From assembly GCA_947584955.1 (NCBI GenBank), contig CANPWS010000033.1:1-10236 (forward strand): a stretch of 10,236 nucleotides of DNA. The letters run 5' to 3'. Source of the stretch: an uncultured Bacilli bacterium (GTDB lineage Bacteria; Bacillota_I; Bacilli_A; RF39; UBA660). Shown in pieces: positions 1-5,255 of the stretch (position 1 is the first letter of the stretch; each line of letters begins with the position of its first letter). The translations under genes and the position numbers were made by a program. The notes under the pieces were generated by a model, which saw only the letters and a list, made by a program, of their open reading frames with translations, made no database searches and had not been told where the DNA came from.

Positions 1-190
1 CATTAGCAAGTTCTTCTAAAGATTTATATTTATTAAAAAGAATGCTAGTTACTTTATTTACTCTTCTATCAGTAGTTTGAGCACTAAGCATGATAGCAAT
101 TAATAATTCATAGTCCTTATTATAATTTAATTCACACTTAGGATTAGGAAAAAGTTTATCTAAATAATCAAATATTTTATTATTCATCAT
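1..190 (-). CDS. nth: Endonuclease III, N-terminal part (cut by window edge)
   Basis: This is the first 63 codons of a base-excision-repair DNA glycosylase/AP lyase that removes oxidised pyrimidines. The translation has the Nth N-terminal pattern: a FPNPKCELNY segment matching the family's 'NPHPTTELNY' region, then ELLIAIMLSAQTTDRRVNK, which carries the LSAQ-T-D-x-x-VN hallmark. The helix-hairpin-helix, the catalytic Lys and Asp and the 4Fe-4S cysteines would lie beyond the window edge and cannot be checked. Two adjacent ATG codons (188-190 and 185-187) are in frame. Both lie inside the end of dnaD, giving an 11- or 8-nt overlap that implies translational coupling. No strong Shine-Dalgarno is visible upstream, which also fits coupling. 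dnaD followed by nth is the order known in Bacillus and relatives. Confidence 0.9.
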   Translation of the reverse strand, partial: MMNNKIFDYLDKLFPNPKCELNYNKDYELLIAIMLSAQTTDRRVNKVTSILFNKYKSLEELAN

Positions 191-839
191 CTAACCAATT
201 GTAATCAAATAATTTCTCACTATTATTTTTAATATTATAATTATTATTACGATAGTTATTTTTATATTTGACTACGTCCTCCTTAGTCTTTAATCCTTTC
301 CTATTCCAATCATATAAAATCTTATCAATATAACTTAAACTAGTTACATTATTATAAATAGCTTCCTTTAATGCTTCAATAATAATTTCATATGAAAATC
401 TATCGTTAATCCATCCTTTAATAATTTCATATTCCATTGGAGAAATAGTTCTACCAAATTCAGCTTCAAAGATAGAAAAAATATCAGTATTATTAATATT
501 ATTGTCTTTTTGTTCTTTAAATAAATTTAAAATTTTACTATAAAGTAGATCTAAAGATATAAATTCTTCACTTTTATTATTTTTATTTTTTTCAACAGTA
601 ACGGTAATAAGTTTTTTTTCTGATAAACTATTAATAATTTCCATTACTTTAAACTTTTCCATATTAATTTCTTTAACAAATATATCAGGATTATAACTTA
701 TTTTATTGCCTAAATCCATAATAAAAATTAAAACTATTAATTCTTCTTCTGTAATATTAAGTCTTTTATAATTATTAAATATCATTCTAGGAATAACAAT
801 AGGTTTTTCCATCATTAAATTAAGTATCTTTTCATCCAA
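180..839 (-). CDS. dnaD: DnaD-family replication initiation/primosome protein
   Basis: A 219-residue DnaD-like protein. In Bacillota, DnaD acts with DnaA/DnaB at oriC and in replication restart to help load the replicative helicase. Residues 1-100 fit the N-terminal winged-helix domain, with an early 'IPRMIFNNYKRLNITEEEL' segment typical of DnaD starts. Residues 118-185 fit the C-terminal DnaB_2/DDBH2 helical domain and include the diagnostic Y-x-x-x-I-x-x-x-W motif at Y170-W178 (YIDKILYDW). An Asn/Lys-rich tail follows. The start is TTG at 837-839: AGGTGG lies 6 nt upstream and Met9-Met10 would cut into the conserved start region. The gene begins 2 nt after the upstream stop and overlaps nth at its end, so it is tightly embedded in the operon. 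The length is close to that of B. subtilis DnaD. Confidence 0.93.
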   Translation of the reverse strand: MDEKILNLMMEKPIVIPRMIFNNYKRLNITEEELIVLIFIMDLGNKISYNPDIFVKEINMEKFKVMEIINSLSEKKLITVTVEKNKNNKSEEFISLDLLYSKILNLFKEQKDNNINNTDIFSIFEAEFGRTISPMEYEIIKGWINDRFSYEIIIEALKEAIYNNVTSLSYIDKILYDWNRKGLKTKEDVVKYKNNYRNNNYNIKNNSEKLFDYNWLDDE

Positions 840-841
840 TA

Positions 842-1237
842 CTACCCACCTACTTCCAATGTTTCTTCTTTATCTAAAGTAAAAACATCATAATAATTAT
901 ATATTACTTTATTTTTAGTTAATTTTTTTACTTCATACATAACTTTATTAAATCTATAAACTACTTCATATTTCTTATCAAATTTTTTCATTTTAGATAC
1001 ATCTTCTTTTAATATTTCTTCATAATAATCAGATAAAACAATTAAATTCTTATCAGTAATTAATATATAATAAGAATCTGATTTATTAAAATATTTAATA
1101 TTATCTGAAATTTTATAATTATCAAGAACTATTTTTTGCATTTTATTTAAATAATTATTATTTTTAGTTACTACTATTCCAAAAGTTATTACAATTACTA
1201 TTAAAACTAAAAAAACCATAACTATTATTTTTTTCAT
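842..1237 (-). CDS. YpmB-like (DUF5590-type) membrane-anchored protein
   Basis: A 131-residue protein with one N-terminal hydrophobic segment (residues 4-24, Ile/Val-rich after MKK) and no lipobox, so a signal anchor with the rest outside the cell. The outer part is a small alpha/beta-looking region. Residues 45-72 (NIKYFNKSDSYYILITDKN...) resemble the part of B. subtilis YpmB where a Y-x-G/N-x-D-x-Y-Y strand is followed by a further strand. The assignment rests partly on place: YpmB is encoded shortly upstream of dnaD and nth in B. subtilis. The start is ATG at 1235-1237 with AAAGGTGG directly upstream (1242-1249). The gene ends 2 nt before the dnaD start. The molecular function of YpmB proteins is not established, and sequence alone gives only moderate support for the family. 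Confidence 0.5.
   Translation of the reverse strand: MKKIIVMVFLVLIVIVITFGIVVTKNNNYLNKMQKIVLDNYKISDNIKYFNKSDSYYILITDKNLIVLSDYYEEILKEDVSKMKKFDKKYEVVYRFNKVMYEVKKLTKNKVIYNYYDVFTLDKEETLEVGG
846..851 (-). promoter_or_regulatory. Shine-Dalgarno of dnaD, supporting a TTG start
   Basis: AGGTGG on the minus strand lies 6 nt before TTG (837-839). It sits in the last codons of the upstream ypmB-like gene, so the terminating ribosome covers it. This site decides the TTG start over the later in-frame ATGs at codons 9 and 10. Confidence 0.7.
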
Positions 1238-1256
1238 CTTTCCACCTTTGTTATCT

Positions 1257-1285
1257 ATTATACAATTAATTTTTATTTTTGAAAA
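1257..1285 (-). promoter_or_regulatory. Possible internal promoter before the ypmB-like gene
   Basis: A perfect TATAAT (1257-1262) has a 17-nt spacer to TTTTCA (1280-1285), which matches TTGACA at four of six positions. Transcription would start near 1250, just before the AAAGGTGG ribosome-binding site, leaving a very short leader. In DNA this AT-rich a TATAAT arises easily by chance, so support is weak. It would allow ypmB-dnaD-nth expression separate from the genes upstream. Confidence 0.28.
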
Positions 1286-1881
1286 GATATATTATAACCT
1301 TTTACACTAAAATCATCATCTAAAAGAATTAAGGAAGTAAATTCATTTTCTCTTATTATATAAGTATCAATCCATGTAGTATATAAATGTTCTAAAAATT
1401 TCAATGAAAAATCACTATACTCATTATAAAATAAAACTGACATATCATCATTTAGTTTAATATTAATATCTTTATTATGATTATACAAATAAATAAAATC
1501 ACAATTATCAAAATTACCAGATAAACTAATATCTTTATCATATATACAAAAGTTATATTTATTAATTTCTATTAATATTTTATCTTCTAGGCTAATAAGT
1601 ATATTATTTATATTAATTTTTTTATTATAATTTAATTTACTTTTTTTTAATATATAATCTACTTTTAAATTTTTTATTATCTGATTATTATCTAAATCAA
1701 AATCATCACTTAAAATTAAAAGTGATGTATACTGATTTTTTAAAATAAGAAGGATATTATCATTTTCTTTAAGAAAAGATATTGAATTACTTTCAATATT
1801 TTCTTTAAATACTTTATTATTTTGTGAACACCCTGTAATAAGACATATAATTAATATTATATATTTTTTAATAAAAAACAC
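1273..1881 (-). CDS. Small lipoprotein of unknown function
   Basis: I do not recognise the family. The N-terminus is a short lipoprotein signal: KKYIILIICLITGC, with lipobox L-I-T-G-C and the acylated Cys at residue 18 counted from the GTG at 1879-1881. The mature protein, about 185 residues, should sit on the outer face of the membrane. It has no further membrane segment and is rich in Asn, Lys, Ile and Asp. Two segments resemble each other: YTSLLILSDDF (51-61) and FTSLILLDDDF (181-191), which hints at an internal duplication. The start is odd. The GTG lies inside the best Shine-Dalgarno match (AGAGGTG, 1879-1885), and the only well-spaced start candidate is ATT at 1870-1872, which would give a clean MKKYIILI signal peptide. 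The outer boundary given here is the GTG. The gene follows the cca stop by about 20-28 nt in the same frame. Confidence 0.75.
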   Translation of the reverse strand: MFFIKKYIILIICLITGCSQNNKVFKENIESNSISFLKENDNILLILKNQYTSLLILSDDFDLDNNQIIKNLKVDYILKKSKLNYNKKININNILISLEDKILIEINKYNFCIYDKDISLSGNFDNCDFIYLYNHNKDINIKLNDDMSVLFYNEYSDFSLKFLEHLYTTWIDTYIIRENEFTSLILLDDDFSVKGYNISFQK

Positions 1882-1915
1882 CTCTACATAAAAATATGTT
1901 TAACTATAGGTGTTT
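1873..1915 (-). terminator. Hairpin with U-tract across the cca end; hides the next gene's SD
   Basis: On the minus-strand transcript AAACACCU (1908-1915) pairs with AGGUGUUU (1876-1883), 8 bp, and an inner ACAUA/UAUGU hairpin lies between the arms. Six U (1873-1878) form or follow the 3' edge, so it has the form of a weak intrinsic terminator. The 5' arm lies in the last codons of cca. The 3' arm contains the GAGGUG Shine-Dalgarno of the lipoprotein gene. It could act as a partial terminator, as an SD-sequestering hairpin opened by ribosomes finishing cca, or as both. Confidence 0.5.
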
Positions 1916-2991
1916 ATTATAAATTTAGATAATTCACTTTTATTATTTTTGATATTACCATATACAATTTGTTTTTCAAGATTACTTATTATATCTTTAA
2001 GAAAAGAGCCTGGTTTTTTATTTAAAATTTTTGCTATTTCTAATGGTGATATTTTTATATCTTTTACACTATATATAGGAAGTTTACTATATATTTCATT
2101 TAAAATTTTTTTATCTTTTTTCTTAATATCATAAACTACAGTACATAAATAAAGTCCATATTTATATAAAGTAAATTCATCAATATCTTTGTAGTTAAGT
2201 AATTCTTTTATTTTACAAATATTATCTTTTTCTAATTTAGAAAACGGGAAATCTTTTGGTAGATCTAAAACTGACCATATTCCTATTATATCATCACATA
2301 AAGTTATATCTTTTAAATTATTAATACCCAAAAACTTATCTAAACCTAAGTCTAAAATTATTTTTACTCCTTTTTCTTTATTCTTACTTAAAAATATCTT
2401 AGTTAACTCTTCTTTTTGATGATATTTAGATAAATCTTTTAATAAATATGCATATTTATGCATATACTTTTTTACTTTATTATCTATTTCAAAATCTAAT
2501 ATTGTTGCAAATCTAACTGCTCTTAAAATTCTTAAAGAATCTTCTTTAAGTTTATATTTAGGATTTTGTACTGTTTTAATTATTTTATTTTCCATATCAG
2601 ACATAACACCAAGTACATCTAAAATATTTCCCTTTTCATCCATACAAAGTGTATTAATAGTAAAATCTCTTCTTAATAAATCATCATGTAAATCAGAAAT
2701 ATATTTTATCTTTACTGGTTTTCTATGACCTTCGTATTTTATCTCTTTTCTAAAAGTAGTTACGTCAAACTTTATTTTTTTATAAATAAGTGTCACTGAG
2801 CCATAAGAAAAATCTGATATACTTACATCTTTAAATATTTTTGCTATTTCTCTTGGTGTTGCACTAGTAGCTATATCAATGTCTGATGTCTTTTTACCAA
2901 GTAAATAATCTCTTACATAACCTCCGACGATATATGCTTCATAATTATATTCTTTAAATTTTTTTAATATTTCAAAAGCTTTCTCTTGCAT
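1900..2991 (-). CDS. cca: CCA tRNA nucleotidyltransferase (class II)
   Basis: This enzyme adds or repairs the 3' CCA end of tRNAs in the cytoplasm, without a nucleic-acid template. Class II motifs are present in order: GGYVRD (23-28) with the metal-binding DID (37-39) in the polymerase head, LLRRDF (105-110), and the nucleotide-selecting EDSLRILRAVRF block (150-161). The helical body and tail fill the rest. At 363 residues it is somewhat shorter than the ~397 of B. subtilis Cca, mainly at the C-terminus. The start is ATG at 2989-2991 with AAGAGGT upstream. The gene follows the serine hydrolase stop by 17 nt, so the two are probably co-transcribed. Some bacteria split CC- and A-adding activities between two paralogs. 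That cannot be excluded from this copy alone. Confidence 0.95.
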   Translation of the reverse strand: MQEKAFEILKKFKEYNYEAYIVGGYVRDYLLGKKTSDIDIATSATPREIAKIFKDVSISDFSYGSVTLIYKKIKFDVTTFRKEIKYEGHRKPVKIKYISDLHDDLLRRDFTINTLCMDEKGNILDVLGVMSDMENKIIKTVQNPKYKLKEDSLRILRAVRFATILDFEIDNKVKKYMHKYAYLLKDLSKYHQKEELTKIFLSKNKEKGVKIILDLGLDKFLGINNLKDITLCDDIIGIWSVLDLPKDFPFSKLEKDNICKIKELLNYKDIDEFTLYKYGLYLCTVVYDIKKKDKKILNEIYSKLPIYSVKDIKISPLEIAKILNKKPGSFLKDIISNLEKQIVYGNIKNNKSELSKFIINTYS

Positions 2992-3008
2992 TTTTACCTC
3001 TTTATAAT

Positions 3009-4073
3009 TTAACTATTATTAATAACTTTTTGGCACATTTCATCTTTTAAGTTCCAATATATTTCATGAATTTGACCTATTAATAAACTTGTTTGATTAA
3101 ATAAAAATTCATAATCACTATAACCTAAATTTGAAAGTACTACTAAAATGTAAGGATTTTCATCTAAGACAATTGCAGAATCATGAATAACAGTTCCACT
3201 CCAACCTGATTTACTTGCTGTATTTTTATAACCATTCTTATCCATAATAAGTTTAAATGTTACTTTTTTAAAATAATCCATAAGTTCATTTGCTAAATCA
3301 CTTTTTGTATTATAAAAATCATATAATTCTCTCATATATATTACTGCATCATGTGCTGAGATATTTCCCCAGTTATCATATGACTTAAAGATTGTATTAG
3401 TACCCTTTTGCGACCAAAAATTATTCATATTTGCCTTACCAAAATGATCTATTAACATATTATAAGCTGCATTATCACTATATATTATTGCTAAAGAAGT
3501 TAAATCTCTAGCTGTATAATCTTGATAAAAAGCTCTCTCTTTTAAAAGACCCGTTCCAGTATTATAATAATATGGACTATATGTAAGCGTAGTATTTAAA
3601 TCTACTACTTTATTTTGTGCCATTTCATATAAATATACAGCCATCGGTGCTTTTATTGTGGAAGCGGCAAATATAGATTGATCTTCATTATAACTAAGAG
3701 TATAACCAGTATGTAAATCAACATATTTAAATGCAAAATTATTATATGATCTATTATATAAATTTTCTAAAGTAGTCTGTAATAATTTAATATCATCATT
3801 TATATATTCTTCTTCTAATGGTTTATTCATACATATTGCATATTGATTTACTTTATTATTTTCAGAATCGAATTGATATGGAACTATATTAAAATCATAA
3901 CTAGTTTTTAAAACATTCGATTTTTTATTATCGATTCTAGTAAAAAATTCTTCATAACTATTTATATCATCTTTATAATTAAAATTTTTATATATTATAT
4001 AACATAATAATCCAAATGTAATTATTGGTACAATTACATATAAATTTAACATAAATTTTACCACTTTTTTCAT
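3009..4073 (-). CDS. Membrane-anchored serine hydrolase, class A beta-lactamase fold
   Basis: A 354-residue protein with an N-terminal anchor (residues 9-28) and an extracytoplasmic serine hydrolase domain from about 95 onward. The penicillin-recognising triad is intact: S138-T-I-K141 (SxxK nucleophile and general base), S199-D200-N201 (SDN), and K288-S289-G290 (KSG in place of KTG). Spacing fits the class A beta-lactamase family. The stretch after SDN, where class A enzymes carry E166-x-x-L-N on the omega loop, reads SYDNWGNISAHD (231-242) and shows no matching Glu. Efficient beta-lactam hydrolysis is therefore doubtful. A cell-wall peptidase/esterase-like or penicillin-binding role is as likely (inference). 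The start is ATG at 4071-4073, with GGAG and AGAG upstream but no ideal SD. It is the first gene of the operon leading into cca, behind a plausible promoter at 4110-4139. Confidence 0.82.
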   Translation of the reverse strand: MKKVVKFMLNLYVIVPIITFGLLCYIIYKNFNYKDDINSYEEFFTRIDNKKSNVLKTSYDFNIVPYQFDSENNKVNQYAICMNKPLEEEYINDDIKLLQTTLENLYNRSYNNFAFKYVDLHTGYTLSYNEDQSIFAASTIKAPMAVYLYEMAQNKVVDLNTTLTYSPYYYNTGTGLLKERAFYQDYTARDLTSLAIIYSDNAAYNMLIDHFGKANMNNFWSQKGTNTIFKSYDNWGNISAHDAVIYMRELYDFYNTKSDLANELMDYFKKVTFKLIMDKNGYKNTASKSGWSGTVIHDSAIVLDENPYILVVLSNLGYSDYEFLFNQTSLLIGQIHEIYWNLKDEMCQKVINNS

Positions 4074-4109
4074 TTTCTCTAAATCTCCATTTAATTAAAT
4101 TTATCTTTT

Positions 4110-4139
4110 ATTATAATTTTTTACGTATATGAACTTCAA
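4110..4139 (-). promoter_or_regulatory. Candidate promoter of the serine hydrolase-cca-dnaD operon
   Basis: TTGAAG (4134-4139) and a perfect TATAAT (4110-4115) are separated by 18 nt on the minus strand. Transcription would start near 4103, leaving a leader of about 30 nt before ATG 4073. Match and position are good for a housekeeping sigma-A-type promoter. Confidence 0.55.
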
Positions 4140-4219
4140 AATATTACTTTGATAATATTTAAATAAAAAATCAAATAAAAATAATGTCATTTATTTTTAG
4201 TATTTTTGCCAAAAGATAT

Positions 4220-4247
4220 ATATTAAAAAGTTAACTTTATATGTCAA
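4220..4247 (-). promoter_or_regulatory. Second candidate promoter with palindromic spacer
   Basis: A perfect TTGACA (4242-4247) is followed after 16 nt by TAATAT (4220-4225, four of six matches to TATAAT). The spacer contains the perfect 12-nt palindrome AAAGTTAACTTT (4227-4238), a possible operator for a dimeric repressor. The leader to the serine hydrolase start would be about 140 nt. The -35 box is convincing, the -10 weaker. Confidence 0.4.
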
Positions 4248-4487
4248 GATTACCCTTATGTTAATACTATTTAATTCACACTATTATACTTAATTAAATT
4301 ATATCATTAATGAAAATTATTGTAAACTATAAATTATATTCTTTAATTTATATCTATTTTCTTTTTATTTATAAACTTATTTTTATTATTAACTATATTT
4401 TCCTAGTGCTTAAAACTCCATCAACTAAGCAAAATTAATTGTATAAATAACCTTATTAAATTAATAGAATTTTTTACATTTAAAACT

Positions 4488-4515
4488 AAGATTATTTATC
4501 GAGATAATTAATCTT
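4488..4515. repeat. Imperfect inverted repeat
   Basis: Two 13-nt arms (4488-4500 and 4503-4515) are complementary except at one position and meet at GA. In RNA this gives a stem of about 12 bp closed by a small loop. No good U-tract follows on the minus strand. On the plus strand the following bases are T-rich but interrupted. It could be a protein-binding site or a terminator for unseen transcription. Confidence 0.35.
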
Positions 4516-4609
4516 TTCAATCTTTATACATATTTTCAAATATAAGAATTATCTTATTAATATATCTTCTATTTTTATATTATTATATTAAATTTTTATT
4601 AGTTAAAGT

Positions 4610-4663
4610 AAAAAAAAGTAAACCACTTTTTAAATATTATTATTTATTTAAATGTTTACTTTT
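4610..4663 (-). terminator. Intrinsic terminator of the exported-protein operon
   Basis: On the minus strand AAAAGTAAAC (4654-4663) pairs with GTTTACTTTT (4614-4623), 10 bp. A further AU-rich pairing (ATTTAAAT with ATTTAAA) is possible inside the loop. The transcript then has a run of eight U (4610-4617). The 5' arm lies within the last codons of the thioredoxin-like gene, so the terminator overlaps the CDS. A 566-bp spacer with no gene follows, which fits the end of a transcription unit. Confidence 0.65.
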
Positions 4664-5197
4664 AACTTTTTTAACAATTATAATACTACCAATCAAAAGA
4701 AATAATACTATTATAATTAAAATAATCTTAATGAAATTATTACTATTTTTATAAATATCTTTATTTTCATTAATACAATTATCTATACTTTGATTCATTT
4801 GAATTTTTGATACAATATTGCAATAATTATTATGTTCTGAATATGCTGATATAGCATCCATAATTTTATCTTTTATACTATTATTATATGAAATAAAAGT
4901 ACTAGTTCCAATAACCGTAAATAACTTAGTATTTTTATTTATCTTCAATGCATCTTTTACTTTACTTGCTATATCATTATTTGCATCACTATCAATATAT
5001 TCTAATGATATTCTTAAATTTTCTTTACTTTTTTCTTTTAACCATTCTATCTCTTCATCACATTTTTTACAGTTATTTGTATAAAAAACATATACTTTTA
5101 TTTCATTTAATGATGATGAATTAGTAACTGCAGCCTTTGTTAATATAGGACATATTAATAAAAGAGATAAAAAGATTAATAATTTTATTTTTTTCAT
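4640..5197 (-). CDS. Membrane-anchored thioredoxin-like protein with CKKC
   Basis: A 185-residue exported protein: signal peptide 1-22 (ends near TKAA), thioredoxin/glutaredoxin-like domain about 32-120, and a C-terminal membrane segment at 156-175 with a basic tail. The beta-strand EIKVYVFYTNNC leads into C43-K-K-C46, the usual position of a thioredoxin active site. A later strand (LFTVIGTSTFISYNN, 92-106) matches the region holding the cis-Pro loop, but that Pro is Ser99 here. Two further cysteines, C126 and C141, lie between the domain and the anchor. The likely role is extracytoplasmic thiol-disulfide exchange (inference). The start is ATG at 5195-5197 behind AGGGGAG. The gene directly follows the giant secreted protein in the same orientation, separated by a strong hairpin, and ends in the operon terminator. 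Confidence 0.72.
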   Translation of the reverse strand: MKKIKLLIFLSLLLICPILTKAAVTNSSSLNEIKVYVFYTNNCKKCDEEIEWLKEKSKENLRISLEYIDSDANNDIASKVKDALKINKNTKLFTVIGTSTFISYNNSIKDKIMDAISAYSEHNNYCNIVSKIQMNQSIDNCINENKDIYKNSNNFIKIILIIIVLFLLIGSIIIVKKVKSKHLNK

Positions 5198-5217
5198 AAT
5201 TTACTCCCCTAACTTAA

Positions 5218-5252
5218 TTAGAGTGTGATAATTCTAACGTATCACACTCTAA
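5218..5252 (-). terminator. Perfect 13-bp hairpin between giant gene and thioredoxin-like gene
   Basis: The arms at 5218-5230 and 5240-5252 are perfectly complementary (TTAGAGTGTGATA with TATCACACTCTAA), with a 9-nt loop. It is the most stable stem seen in the window. After the stem the minus-strand transcript continues UUAAGUUAGGGG, so there is no proper U-tract and a classical terminator is doubtful. It may lower read-through, protect the upstream mRNA 3' end or set the ratio of the two proteins. The SD of the next gene lies just downstream, outside the stem. Confidence 0.6.
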
Positions 5253-5255
5253 CTT

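Larger units (their letters stand above)
4074..4639. other. 566-bp AT-rich non-coding spacer
   Basis: This spacer separates the exported-protein operon from the housekeeping operon. It holds two candidate promoters near its low-coordinate end, an imperfect inverted repeat in the middle and the distal part of the operon terminator at its high end. Both strands are broken by stops every few codons. I see no gene remnant, tRNA or known structured RNA. A small RNA cannot be excluded by eye. Confidence 0.6.

Noticed and set aside
1273..1881. Degenerate ComEC-type metallo-beta-lactamase domain
   Set aside because: The strand-like S-L-L-I-L and L-K-V-D-Y-I-L segments vaguely recall that fold, but no metal-binding His/Asp motif is present and the resemblance is too weak to name.
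1910..2134. Plus-strand open frame of 74 codons inside cca
   Set aside because: It is antisense to a well-supported gene, its translation has no recognisable motif, and such frames arise easily opposite AT-rich coding sequence.
3009..4073. Acquired beta-lactam resistance gene
   Set aside because: The deacylating Glu is not evident, the protein has a membrane anchor, base composition matches its neighbours, and it lies in a housekeeping operon with no mobile-element traces.
4074..4639. Degraded gene or mobile-element scar in the spacer
   Set aside because: No coherent protein similarity in any frame, no terminal inverted repeats and no flanking direct repeats were seen. The region looks like regulatory and low-complexity AT-rich DNA.
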